A stretch of 64,000 nucleotides of DNA from Niallia taxi (GTDB lineage: Bacteria > Bacillota > Bacilli > Bacillales > Cytobacillaceae). The stretch is taken from the NCBI RefSeq assembly GCF_004005475.1, contig NZ_RZTZ01000001.1:248001-312000 (forward strand). The letters run 5' to 3'. The notes below the pieces were generated by a model, which worked only from the letters and a program-made list of their open reading frames with translations, did no database searches and was not told the origin of the DNA. The translations under genes and the position numbers were made by a program. This document shows positions 1 through 11,889 of this stretch, one piece after another; the stretch's first letter is position 1; every line of letters starts with the position of its first letter.

Positions 1-571
1 TCAGCATTTCCTCTGCACTCATAAGTGGGATAATATGCTTGGTTGTTTTCTTTTTTCCTTTTGATTGAACTTCATAATGAACCTCTGCAATACCCTCTTT
101 CACCAGCTTTTGAATGGCATGGATGGAAGCAAACTTAACCGCCTCTTCCCAAAGTACAGATGGCTCACTAGCAAAGAGCTGCTCCAGTCCATCTGGCAGC
201 ATGAAATTAGCATTCTCGCTAACAAGTTTAAGCTTTCTTTCATATTTCGCCTTTAATGCAGGCGGCAGCATTGCTTGATAGGCGGAGATTTTATAGCATA
301 ATGTCGTTTTGGAAAGCCAATCTCCAAGTAATAGCAGCTCTTCATTTAATACTGGTACAACATCCATCGGTTCAATGACTTTTTTTAATGATTTAAAAGA
401 AGACGTTTCCTCGACAGATTCTACAAAGCCCTGCACCTTCCGCGGTCCAAATGGGACAATAACGCGCATACCCGGTTGAATGACTTCCTCTAAATGCTCT
501 GGTATCAAGTAGTCGAATGGCCTGTCAGTTTGCTTTGCAGGTACGTCCACAATTACCTTTGCAATACTCAT
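1..571 (-). CDS. priA: Primosomal protein N' PriA, partial (N-terminal part)
   Basis: The reading frame starts at 571 with MSIAKVIVDVPAKQTDRPFD and stays open to the window edge, giving about 190 residues. It carries the start of PriA, the DNA helicase that restarts replication at stalled forks. The N-terminal DNA-binding part (FDYLIPEHLE, then MRVIVPFGPRKVQGFV) is recognisable. The helicase domain lies outside the window. The ATG shares bases with the coaBC stop (ATGA overlap), so the two are translationally coupled, as in Bacillus subtilis where coaBC precedes priA. The downstream end cannot be judged here. Confidence 0.93.
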   Translation of the reverse strand, partial: MSIAKVIVDVPAKQTDRPFDYLIPEHLEEVIQPGMRVIVPFGPRKVQGFVESVEETSSFKSLKKVIEPMDVVPVLNEELLLLGDWLSKTTLCYKISAYQAMLPPALKAKYERKLKLVSENANFMLPDGLEQLFASEPSVLWEEAVKFASIHAIQKLVKEGIAEVHYEVQSKGKKKTTKHIIPLMSAEEML

Positions 572-1773
572 ACCTGATCTTCCTTCAATAAATAAGCCTG
601 CTCAAGAATTTTTTCTGCAACTTCATCCTTCGTCAGAAGAGGCAGCTCTACTTTTTCGCCATCACGTTTAAAGATTGTCACAATATTTGTATCTGTGCCA
701 AATCCAGCTCCAGCAGCACTGATATTGTTAGCGACAATCATATCGGCATTTTTACGTTTTAGCTTGTCTTGCGCATACTTATCAATATCTTTAGTTTCAG
801 CGGCAAAACCAACCAGGATTTGCTTTGTCTTTTGCTTGCCTAATTCCATCAGAATATCTTTTGTTCGAGTAAATGTAATTGTTTCGGCTCCATCCCTTTT
901 TTTCACTTTATGCTCATGTGTCAAGACTGGCTTGTAGTCGCTGACAGCTGCTGTTTTTACAATAATATCGGCAGCACTGCTGTATTCCATTACCTTTTCA
1001 TACATTTGCTCAGCACTTTCCACACGGAATACTTCCGCCTCTTTCGGTGGCGTCAAATGGGTAGGTCCTGTAACAAGAATAACTCTCGCTCCCATTTTGG
1101 CTGCTTGCTTTGCAACACTATATCCCATTTTCCCTGTAGAATGATTGGATACAAAGCGGACAGGATCTATCTTCTCCCTTGTCGGTCCTGCTGTCACTAA
1201 TACTGTTTTCCCTTCGAGCAGCTTCTTTTCTCCTTTGAAATGAGCTTCCATATGCTCGATGATTTTTTCAGGCTCCTCTAATCTGCCTTTCCCAATATAG
1301 CCGCATGCTAAATAGCCTTCTCCCGGATTAATGAAGCGGTACCCGTAATCATACAGCACCGATATGTTTTTTTGAACAGCTGGGTGGTCATACATATGCA
1401 CATTCATGGCTGGAGCAATCCAGACATCAGAGGTTGCCGCAAGCAAAGTAGTTGAAATCATATTATCAGCGATACCGTTCGCCAATTTCCCAATAATATT
1501 GGCTGTTGCCGGTCCAACCAAAATTAAATCAGCCCAGTCTGCAAGGTCAATATGTGCGATTACTTTTGGATCCTTTTCATCGAAAGTATCTGTATATACC
1601 TCGTTCTTCGACAGCGCCTTAAATGTGAGCGGAGACACAAATTGCATAGCCGATTCAGACATAATAACTTTAACATCAGCGCCTTTTTGGGTCAGCTTGC
1701 TAGTTAATGCACACATCTTATAAACAGCAATTCCACCTGTCACACATAAAAGAATCTTTTTCCCTTCTAACAA
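568..1773 (-). CDS. coaBC: Phosphopantothenoylcysteine decarboxylase/synthetase CoaBC
   Basis: Bifunctional coenzyme A enzyme of about 401 residues. It joins cysteine to 4'-phosphopantothenate (CoaB, C-terminal) and decarboxylates the product (CoaC, N-terminal, FMN-dependent). The N-terminal flavoprotein part has GKKILLCVTGGIAVYK and the PAMNVHMY motif. The CoaB half has VLVTAGPTREKIDPVR and VKTAAVSDY. The frame is open to 1836, but I chose the TTG at 1773 because homologues begin at LEGKKILL and an AGAAGTGG ribosome site lies just upstream. It lies between rpoZ and priA and overlaps priA by 4 bases. Confidence 0.95.
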   Translation of the reverse strand: MLEGKKILLCVTGGIAVYKMCALTSKLTQKGADVKVIMSESAMQFVSPLTFKALSKNEVYTDTFDEKDPKVIAHIDLADWADLILVGPATANIIGKLANGIADNMISTTLLAATSDVWIAPAMNVHMYDHPAVQKNISVLYDYGYRFINPGEGYLACGYIGKGRLEEPEKIIEHMEAHFKGEKKLLEGKTVLVTAGPTREKIDPVRFVSNHSTGKMGYSVAKQAAKMGARVILVTGPTHLTPPKEAEVFRVESAEQMYEKVMEYSSAADIIVKTAAVSDYKPVLTHEHKVKKRDGAETITFTRTKDILMELGKQKTKQILVGFAAETKDIDKYAQDKLKRKNADMIVANNISAAGAGFGTDTNIVTIFKRDGEKVELPLLTKDEVAEKILEQAYLLKEDQV

Positions 1774-1875
1774 TTTGCATCCACTTCTTTCTCTCTTTAG
1801 TACTCTTATTATGCAAGAAAATAAAAGATTTTTCACCTTGAGAAACTTAAGTTTATTAAAGCCTATTCACTCCAT

Positions 1876-1909
1876 GAAAAAAGACCGATCTGATGAGATC
1901 CAGTCTTTT
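1876..1909 (-). terminator. Rho-independent terminator after rpoZ
   Basis: On the minus strand a stem AAAAGACTGGATCT/AGATCGGTCTTTT with a short loop is followed by a T run. It lies in the 189-base space between rpoZ and coaBC and should end or reduce transcription from the gmk-rpoZ unit before coaBC. Confidence 0.75.
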
Positions 1910-1962
1910 CTCTTGTAAATATTCACTCTTGTATGTGAACCAATTAAGCCTTCAAGTAAATA

Positions 1963-2175
1963 TTACTCTTTATCCGCTGGATCGTTTACACGGTATGTCA
2001 GCTGATCTTGATTGATTTCCTCTAGTGCTTTTCCTACGTTTTTATGGGAAATATATTTATCCAATTGAAGCTTTTCATTTAACTGAAGCTTTCTTGCTCT
2101 TTTTGCCGCAACAGACACTAAAGAATATTTGGAATCAATTTTAGTCAACAATGAATCAATAGATGGATTTAACAT
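1963..2175 (-). CDS. rpoZ: RNA polymerase omega subunit
   Basis: Small omega subunit of 70 residues that binds the beta' subunit and assists RNA polymerase assembly. [20 protein letters not shown] at the start and [13 protein letters not shown] near the end are typical of the Bacillus protein (about 67 residues). It starts two bases after the gmk stop, so it is cotranscribed with gmk. A hairpin terminator follows. Confidence 0.95.
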   Translation of the reverse strand: MLNPSIDSLLTKIDSKYSLVSVAAKRARKLQLNEKLQLDKYISHKNVGKALEEINQDQLTYRVNDPADKE

Positions 2176-2177
2176 GT

Positions 2178-2801
<624 letters not shown>

Positions 2802-3065
2802 CTACCCTTCATCCAAAATTTCATCACGGTCATTTAATCGATGTGCAACCGTTTCAGGCTGAACAGCTGAAAGGATAACATGATCGCTATCCATTACAAT
2901 TACAGCCCTTGTTCTCCGACCATAAGTTGCATCAATAAGTGAGCCTCGATCTCTAGCATCTTGAATAATGCGTTTAATTGGAGCTGATTCAGGACTGACA
3001 ATCGAAATGATCCGGTTTGCAGAAACAATATTACCGAAACCAATATTAATTAGCTTGATGGACAT
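2802..3065 (-). CDS. remA: Extracellular matrix regulator RemA
   Basis: DNA-binding protein of 87 residues (YlzA) that, with the SinR-SlrR circuit, activates biofilm matrix operons in Bacillus subtilis. [20 protein letters not shown] at the N-terminus, the basic [18 protein letters not shown] segment and the C-terminal [12 protein letters not shown] are family hallmarks. The gene is in the conserved position between yloC and gmk and is probably cotranscribed with both. Confidence 0.94.
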   Translation of the reverse strand: MSIKLINIGFGNIVSANRIISIVSPESAPIKRIIQDARDRGSLIDATYGRRTRAVIVMDSDHVILSAVQPETVAHRLNDRDEILDEG

Positions 3066-3124
3066 TACTCTACCCCAATCATATTGTATTATTTTTGACG
3101 AGTTAGACTTAATCTAAACATTCC

Positions 3125-4000
3125 TTATTCAATGTTTTGAACTTGCTCCTTCATTTTTTCCAAGGAGCTTTTCAGGTCGACTACGGCCGAAGCTATATCT
3201 GCTGCATTGCCTTTTGAACCAATGGTATTTACTTCCCTGTTCATCTCCTGCAAAAGAAAATCAAGTCTTCTGCCAACAGGTTCAGATTCTTCTATTATAG
3301 AAGCAAATTGGTGGATATGGCTATACAAGCGCACCAATTCTTCATTAATATCGGCTTTTTCGGCGAATATCGCCACCTCTGTCAACAACCTGCTTTCATC
3401 AACGAGTCCTGAAGTGTAGCTATCGAGCTTCGCTTTCAATCTTTCTCGATAAGACTCAGCCACCTTTGGAGCAAGACGTTTTAACTTGTCTGTAACTTGA
3501 TGAACGCTCTGCAGGAGTGCAAGGATATTTGTCTTTAATTCCCGTCCCTCTGCTTCTCTCATAGCTGCAAGCTGGATTGCTGCTTCCTTAACAGCTCCTA
3601 GAAGCATCGGCTCCAATTCTTCCACATTCACAGGATCATCCAGTAGTTGAAAGCAATCTTTGTTTTGCAATAGCTCACTTACCGATACCGGTTCCTTAAT
3701 GATGAACCTCGCTCTCATTTCCTCAAGCACCCGATAATACTCATCAAGCAATTGCCAGTCAACCACCATCTTTTGATTTTTGGCTTTTTCGCCATCAACC
3801 GTAATGAACACCTCTGCCCTGCCTCTATGTATATATTGCGAGATTAACTTTTTCACTGCATCTTCCAGTGTCAAATATTGCTTAGGCATTCGAACAATTT
3901 GTTCACAAAACCGATGATTGACTGTCTTCATTTCAGCGCTAATGGAAATACCATTACCCTTTCGTGAACCTGCCCCATAGCCTGTCATGCTTTTCACCAT
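3125..4000 (-). CDS. yloC: YicC family protein YloC (putative endoribonuclease)
   Basis: Protein of 291 residues beginning MVKSMTGYGAGSR, the signature start of the YicC/YloC family. The C-terminal part has the family helix with NREVNTIGSKGNAADI. Family members have been linked to RNA turnover and stationary-phase survival; the substrate in this organism is not known. It is first in the run yloC-remA-gmk-rpoZ, with 59 bases to remA. Confidence 0.92.
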   Translation of the reverse strand: MVKSMTGYGAGSRKGNGISISAEMKTVNHRFCEQIVRMPKQYLTLEDAVKKLISQYIHRGRAEVFITVDGEKAKNQKMVVDWQLLDEYYRVLEEMRARFIIKEPVSVSELLQNKDCFQLLDDPVNVEELEPMLLGAVKEAAIQLAAMREAEGRELKTNILALLQSVHQVTDKLKRLAPKVAESYRERLKAKLDSYTSGLVDESRLLTEVAIFAEKADINEELVRLYSHIHQFASIIEESEPVGRRLDFLLQEMNREVNTIGSKGNAADIASAVVDLKSSLEKMKEQVQNIE

Positions 4001-4089
4001 ATATTAACACATCCAATTTAATTGGCAATTAGTTTCATAATTAGTACAGCTGCCATGTAATCCGTTGCTCTTTTTAGAGATATCCGCAT

Positions 4090-4129
4090 AAAAAAACAAA
4101 AGGCATAGAGTTATCTCTAGTACCTTTTG
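4090..4129 (-). terminator. Terminator after yloB
   Basis: On the minus strand, just after the yloB stop, AAAAGG.ACTAGAG pairs with CTCTAT.CCTTTT around a short loop and is followed by GTTTTTTT. It separates yloB from yloC. Confidence 0.7.
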
Positions 4130-4143
4130 GATTATAACATATT

Positions 4144-6822
4144 TTATTTTGATTTACTTAACAAAAATGATCCTGCTAGTAAAAAAGTTGGAACAGAAGC
4201 TAATCCTAATATCATCAGCCAATCCTTCGGTTGAATGGCAACAGTATGGAAAATGCCTTGCAGTGCCGGTACATAAATAACAACAAGCACTAACAATAGG
4301 GAGGACAATACAGCCCAAACTAAATACATGTTTCCAAATGGATTGCGGGACAATATTGATTTTTCACTGCGGCAGTCAAATACATGGATGAGCTGCGCTA
4401 GTACTAGTGTTGCAAAGGCTACAGTTTGTGCATATGCAAGATTATCTGGATTATCATTATATGCCAGCATAAAGGCAGCAATGGTCGAAAGTCCAATCAA
4501 TATTCCTCTTGAAATGACCTTCCAGCCCAGACCTCTTGCAAATACACCTTCATTCGGACTGCGCGGATCACGCTTCATCACATTATCTTCCGGTCTATCA
4601 AGACCTAGAGCCATCGCTGGTAGTCCATCTGTCACTAAGTTGACCCAAAGTATTTGGATAGGAACTAATGGCAATGGCAGCGCCAAAATCATTGCAAATA
4701 GCATAACGAGAATTTCCCCGACATTAGATGCGAGCAGATACCGGATGAACTTACGAATGTTTTCATAAATATTTCTTCCTTCTATAATGGCTGATTTAAT
4801 GGAAGCGAAGTTGTCATCCATTAATACAAGCGAAGAAGCTTCTTTGGCAACATCTGTACCAGTAATCCCCATTGCAATTCCTATATCTGCTGTTTTAATT
4901 GCTGGTGCGTCATTGACACCATCACCTGTCATTGCAACAATATGTCCTCTGTTTTGGAAGGCTTGAACAATTTTAAGCTTATGCTCTGGCGATACCCTTG
5001 CAAAAACAGAAACATGATCAACGACATCTTCTAATTCTTGCACACTCATATTTGCAAGCTCTTTACCTTCAAGAACTTTTGACTGACTGTTAGCAATGCC
5101 AAGCTGCTTGGCAATTGCATTTGCAGTAATAACATGGTCGCCTGTAATCATAACTGTCTTAATTCCAGCTTCCTTACACTCTCTAACAGCTTGTTTCACT
5201 TCTGGGCGAGGAGGATCAATGATACCTTGCAGTCCGATGAACACAAGCTCGCTTTCTGCTTCCTTTTCATGCAAGATGATTGTATTTGCAGAAATTTCTT
5301 TATAAGCAATCGCAATCGTTCTTAATGCTTGGGATGCAAGTCCATCGATGGCAGCTTGTACCGTATTCTTTTCTCTGCTGCCGATATTCTCTGCTCTATT
5401 CCCCATTAAGATTGTTTTACTTTGCCCAATCAAAACATCTGGCGCACCCTTTGTGACAACAAACTGCCTGCCTGTAGTATCCTTAACGATGACACTCATC
5501 ATTTTTCTAGTCGAATCAAACGGAAATTCGTTTACTATTTCAAATTGGCTCAACAATTTGCTTCTTGTATACCCGGCCTTCATCCCGGCAACAATCATCG
5601 CACCCTCTGTTGGATCACCATTTAAAACATATTCACCTGATTTCTGTTCAATTTCTGCATGATTACACAGCATGCCAAATGTAAGGAGCTGTTGCAACAC
5701 TTTTTCGTTTTTAGGATCAATAGCTTGATCATTTTCATAATATTTCCCTTGCGGCTCATAGCCTGTACCGTCTACAGACCATGTTCGTCCACTGCTCCAC
5801 ACCTTTGTGACGGTCATCTTGTTTTGTGTTAATGTCCCTGTTTTATCAGAGCAGATTACAGATGCACAGCCAAGTGTTTCTACTGCTGGAAGCTTACGGA
5901 CAACGGCGTTTTTGCGAATCATTTTCTGTACGCCAAGGCTCAATGCAATCGTTACAATTGCTGGCAGCCCTTCTGGAATGGCTGCGACAGCCAATGACAC
6001 CCCTGCAAGGACCATTGTGTACAGATCATTACCTTGAAGCACCCCGATACCTACAACAAGAACGGTCAAGGCCAATGCTGTCACAATCAGGATTTTTCCG
6101 AGTTGCTCCAGCCTGCGCTGTAGCGGAGTAATTTGTGATTCTGCATTTTGCAGAAGGTCGGCAATTTGACCCATGGCAGTTTTCATTCCTGTAGCAATGA
6201 CAACACCAATCCCGCTACCTCTGGAAACCATCGTACCCATAAAGCCCATGTTCTCCATATCGCCCAATGTCAAATTTGGATTATTAATGGTCTCTGTCAT
6301 TTTTTGAACAGGAACAGATTCACCTGTTAATGCTGACTCTTCTACCTCTAAGCTCCGTGATTCAATAATCCGGACATCTGCACCGATTCTATCACCGCTA
6401 GAAAACTTGATAACATCACCTGGTACAAGCTCTTTTGACAAGACCTTCTCCCATGTGCCGTTACGAAGGACTTGAACCTGCGGCTGTGAAAGCTCCTTCA
6501 ATGCGGAAAGTGATTTTTCCGCTCTTCTCTCCTGGTAAAACCCAAGAAAACTATTAAGAATGATGATTGCAATAATCGCAATCGCATCGATATATTCGCC
6601 TAATAACCCTGAAATCAACGTTGCCGCCAAAAGCACCAAAACCATAAAATCCTTAAATTGGTTAAAGAACAGGAGCAAAGCACTTTGCTTTTCTCCTTCC
6701 TCCAATTCGTTTGATCCGAATTGCTTTACGCGCTTGCCGACATCTTCATCAGACAATCCAGCCGAAAAATCAGTATTCAATGCTTCTTCCACTTGCCTCT
6801 CATTCATTTCATGATAGTTCAT
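4144..6822 (-). CDS. yloB: Calcium-translocating P-type ATPase YloB
   Basis: SERCA-like type II P-type ATPase of 892 residues that pumps Ca2+ at the expense of ATP. The phosphorylation motif SDKTGTLTQNKM, the TGES actuator loop, the hinge motif TGDGVNDAPAIK, the membrane motif PEGLP and about ten membrane segments are all present, so it looks intact. The frame opens at 6864, but I start at ATG 6822 (MNYHEMNERQ) because homologues begin there and GAGGG lies 5 to 8 bases upstream. The Bacillus subtilis counterpart is expressed in sporulation. It is divergent from rqcH, with a terminator downstream. Confidence 0.95.
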   Translation of the reverse strand: MNYHEMNERQVEEALNTDFSAGLSDEDVGKRVKQFGSNELEEGEKQSALLLFFNQFKDFMVLVLLAATLISGLLGEYIDAIAIIAIIILNSFLGFYQERRAEKSLSALKELSQPQVQVLRNGTWEKVLSKELVPGDVIKFSSGDRIGADVRIIESRSLEVEESALTGESVPVQKMTETINNPNLTLGDMENMGFMGTMVSRGSGIGVVIATGMKTAMGQIADLLQNAESQITPLQRRLEQLGKILIVTALALTVLVVGIGVLQGNDLYTMVLAGVSLAVAAIPEGLPAIVTIALSLGVQKMIRKNAVVRKLPAVETLGCASVICSDKTGTLTQNKMTVTKVWSSGRTWSVDGTGYEPQGKYYENDQAIDPKNEKVLQQLLTFGMLCNHAEIEQKSGEYVLNGDPTEGAMIVAGMKAGYTRSKLLSQFEIVNEFPFDSTRKMMSVIVKDTTGRQFVVTKGAPDVLIGQSKTILMGNRAENIGSREKNTVQAAIDGLASQALRTIAIAYKEISANTIILHEKEAESELVFIGLQGIIDPPRPEVKQAVRECKEAGIKTVMITGDHVITANAIAKQLGIANSQSKVLEGKELANMSVQELEDVVDHVSVFARVSPEHKLKIVQAFQNRGHIVAMTGDGVNDAPAIKTADIGIAMGITGTDVAKEASSLVLMDDNFASIKSAIIEGRNIYENIRKFIRYLLASNVGEILVMLFAMILALPLPLVPIQILWVNLVTDGLPAMALGLDRPEDNVMKRDPRSPNEGVFARGLGWKVISRGILIGLSTIAAFMLAYNDNPDNLAYAQTVAFATLVLAQLIHVFDCRSEKSILSRNPFGNMYLVWAVLSSLLLVLVVIYVPALQGIFHTVAIQPKDWLMILGLASVPTFLLAGSFLLSKSK

Positions 6823-6864
6823 CCGGCCCTCACTTCCCCCTTTTTTAAAAATCAGGCTCGCCAC

Positions 6865-7118
6865 TTAAAAAGGCGAAAATATTATAGTCGCAGAACATCT
6901 CTCACACCTGCATAGTTGTCCCACACCACTATACAGAAATCATATTCACTTAAATGAGAAATAATGCTATTAATATCAGAAAAGCATACAAGGGTTTGTT
7001 AAGCGCATTTACTCCTTAAATCGCTCCATATATAGTTGACGCTTTATATTAGTAGAAAATTAATGTACATTAATAGAAGAACTTATGTTTTTATTCGTAA
7101 AGAAAAGGAATGTTTATT
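6865..7118. promoter_or_regulatory. Divergent intergenic region yloB/rqcH with a 16-base palindrome
   Basis: About 250 bases without a gene lie between the divergent yloB and rqcH. Toward rqcH there is a TTGACG at 7036-7041 as a possible -35. A perfect 16-base palindrome, ATTAATGTACATTAAT, follows at 7059-7074, about 45 bases before the rqcH start. Toward yloB there is a TATAAT-like hexamer but no convincing -35. Promoter assignment is tentative; the palindrome is exact. Confidence 0.45.
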
Positions 7119-8825
7119 ATGTCATTTGATGGTTTATTTACTAGAGCAATGGCTTCGGAAATCTCTGCAAATCTAAAGGGTGGAAGGATAAATAAGGTAC
7201 AGCAGCCTTTTTCTAATGAAATTGTCCTGATTGTTCGGGCGAACGGGAAAAATCAGAAGCTGCTCCTTTCTGTCCATCCGAGTTATGCAAGAATCCAGCT
7301 TACTCAAGAAACATATGAAAATCCAAAGGAACCGCCAATGTTCTGTATGCTGCTTCGCAAGCATTTAGAAGGTTACTTTATTGAAAATATATACCAGGTT
7401 GAAACAGAACGGATGATTGTCCTTGAAGTAAAAGGACGTAATGAAATCGGCGATATTTCTTATAAGAAACTGATCATTGAGATTATGGGAAGACATAGTA
7501 ATGTCATCTTAGTGGATCAAGAGAAGAACACGATTATGGACAGCATTAAGCATGTTTCCTATGCCGTTAACAGCCATCGGGCAATATTGCCGGGCTATGA
7601 ATATATCGCACCACCTGCACAAGAAAAAAGGAATCCACTTGAGGCAACAGAAGAGGATGTTTTAAAAACGATTGATTTTAATGGCGGAAAGCTGGATAAA
7701 CAGCTAGTTCAACATTTTTCTGGATTGTCACCACTGTTTTCTAAAGAAATAATCTATAAATCAGGGCTGGCAAACAGAACGACACTGCCTGCTGCTTTTG
7801 CTTCAGCAATGAAAACTGTGAAAAACGAACAATATGCTCCTGCTATCATGATCACAGAGAACAAAGAATACTTTTATTTCGTTCCAATCGAACATGTTGG
7901 CGGAGAGGTGAAAAATTTCCCTTCATTAAGCGAGATGCTCGACCGCTTTTATTTCGGAAAAGCAGAACGAGATCGTGTTAAACAGCAAAGCAATGATTTA
8001 GAGCGCTTCATTCAAAATGAACGGGATAAAAACAGCAAAAAAATAAGCAAGCTTGAAAAAACCTTATCAGAAGCTGAAACAGCAGATAAATATCAGCTTC
8101 TTGGCGAACTGCTGACTGCTAATTTATATGCAGCAAAAAAGGGAATGGAAAAGCTTGAAGTCATTAACTACTATGATCCAGAAGGAAGCAGTATGGAAAT
8201 CGAGTTAAATCCAAGACTGACACCGTCTGAGAATGCCCAAAAGTATTTCACACGTTATCAAAAGGCGAAAAACTCCATTGATATTATTAAGGAGCAAATT
8301 AGCATTGCAGAAACAGAGCTTGAGTATTTTGAAGCCTTATATCACCAAATTTTAACAGCTTCTCCTAAGGATATTCAAGAGATTCGTGAGGAGCTAATTG
8401 AGGAAGGCTATTTAAGAGAAAGACAGAAAAAACAAGCCAAAAAAGCACAAAATGCGAAGCCTGTTCTTGACCAGTATACGTATGGTGACACGGAAATATT
8501 AGTTGGAAAAAACAACAAGCAAAATGATTACTTGACTAATAAAGTAGCGGCAAGAGATGAAATTTGGCTGCATACGAAGGATATTCCCGGGAGTCATGTT
8601 GTTATTCGCAGCAAAAATCCGTCAGAGGAAACCATTCTCCAAGCAGCAAAGCTTGCAGCTTACTTCAGTAAGGCTAGGCAGTCAAGTTCTGTTCCAGTAG
8701 ACTTTACACTTGTCCGCCATGTAAAAAAACCAAGTGGCGCTAAACCAGGCTTTGTTATATACGATAACCAGCAGACTGTATATGTTACACCGGACGAAGA
8801 AACAGTCATTTCCTTGAAAAAGTAA
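7119..8825 (+). CDS. rqcH: Rqc2/NEMF homologue RqcH (YloA)
   Basis: Ribosome quality-control factor of 568 residues. The family binds stalled 50S subunits with peptidyl-tRNA and adds C-terminal alanine tails that mark the chain for degradation; older annotations call it fibronectin-binding protein. The N-terminal NFACT-N domain ([15 protein letters not shown], later [14 protein letters not shown]), a charged coiled coil around residues 285-430, and the C-terminal NFACT-R domain ([18 protein letters not shown]) are in order. An ATG at 7110 is also open, but homologues start at MSFDGLFT, so 7119 is chosen. It is the only plus-strand gene in the first 58 kb and converges on pyrE. Confidence 0.95.
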   Translation: MSFDGLFTRAMASEISANLKGGRINKVQQPFSNEIVLIVRANGKNQKLLLSVHPSYARIQLTQETYENPKEPPMFCMLLRKHLEGYFIENIYQVETERMIVLEVKGRNEIGDISYKKLIIEIMGRHSNVILVDQEKNTIMDSIKHVSYAVNSHRAILPGYEYIAPPAQEKRNPLEATEEDVLKTIDFNGGKLDKQLVQHFSGLSPLFSKEIIYKSGLANRTTLPAAFASAMKTVKNEQYAPAIMITENKEYFYFVPIEHVGGEVKNFPSLSEMLDRFYFGKAERDRVKQQSNDLERFIQNERDKNSKKISKLEKTLSEAETADKYQLLGELLTANLYAAKKGMEKLEVINYYDPEGSSMEIELNPRLTPSENAQKYFTRYQKAKNSIDIIKEQISIAETELEYFEALYHQILTASPKDIQEIREELIEEGYLRERQKKQAKKAQNAKPVLDQYTYGDTEILVGKNNKQNDYLTNKVAARDEIWLHTKDIPGSHVVIRSKNPSEETILQAAKLAAYFSKARQSSSVPVDFTLVRHVKKPSGAKPGFVIYDNQQTVYVTPDEETVISLKK

Positions 8826-8862
8826 AAGCATAATCCCGATATTCGGGATTATGCTTCTTTTG
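8824..8862. terminator. Bidirectional terminator rqcH/pyrE
   Basis: A perfect 14-base stem (AAGCATAATCCCGA, loop TAT, TCGGGATTATGCTT) is flanked by A-rich and T-rich runs. It sits between the convergent ends of rqcH and pyrE and can serve both. Confidence 0.85.
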
Positions 8863-8863
8863 T

Positions 8864-9483
8864 TTACTTGCCCCACTCTGCAGGGTTTTCCTTCCATGCC
8901 TGCAGGCTTGCAATATCACTTTCCTTAATATAGCCTTTTTGCTGTGCTACCTCAAGAAGTGCTGTATAATCAGTCAATGAATGGCTTTCAATTTTTGCAT
9001 CTGCAAGCAATTCTTTTCCTTTCGGCAGCTCGTATGTAAAGATCGATACTACTCCAAGCACGTCACACCCAGCTTCACGAAGGCTGTTAACTGCTGTGAT
9101 GACACTGCCGCCTGTTGAAATTAAATCCTCGACAACAACAACCTTTTGGCCTTTTTCTGCTTTCCCTTCAATTTGGTTTCCTTTACCATGTTCTTTTGCT
9201 TTTGAACGAACATATGCCATTGGTAAATCAAGCACATCACTTACCCATGCCGCATGGGGGATACCTGCAGTAGCTGTTCCTGCTACTATATCTGTTTCCG
9301 GGAAATGTTCTTTGATTAAATCTGCCAATCCATTTGCAATCTCTTTTCGTACCTTTGGATAAGACAATGTTAAACGGTTATCGCAATAAATTGGTGATTT
9401 TAATCCTGAGGACCATGTGAATGGATCGTTTGGCTGTAGAAATACCGCTTTGATTTCTAATAGTTGTTCTGCAATGCTTTTCT

Positions 9484-9487
<4 letters not shown>
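8864..9487 (-). CDS. pyrE: Orotate phosphoribosyltransferase
   Basis: Enzyme of 207 residues that converts orotate and PRPP to OMP, the fifth step of UMP synthesis. The PRPP-binding motif [12 protein letters not shown] and the [11 protein letters not shown] region are clear. The frame opens at 9505, but ATG 9487 ([10 protein letters not shown]) matches homologues and overlaps the pyrF stop by 4 bases (ATGA). It is the last gene of the pyr operon and is followed by the shared hairpin terminator. Confidence 0.96.

Positions 9488-11885
<2,398 letters not shown>

Positions 11886-11889
<4 letters not shown>

Noticed and set aside
65-256. Plus-strand open frame of 63 codons
   Set aside because: It lies wholly opposite the priA frame and has no ribosome site or recognisable sequence.
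4328-4768. Plus-strand open frame of 146 codons opposite yloB
   Set aside because: The P-type ATPase on the minus strand is complete and conserved here; the opposite frame has shadow-type composition.
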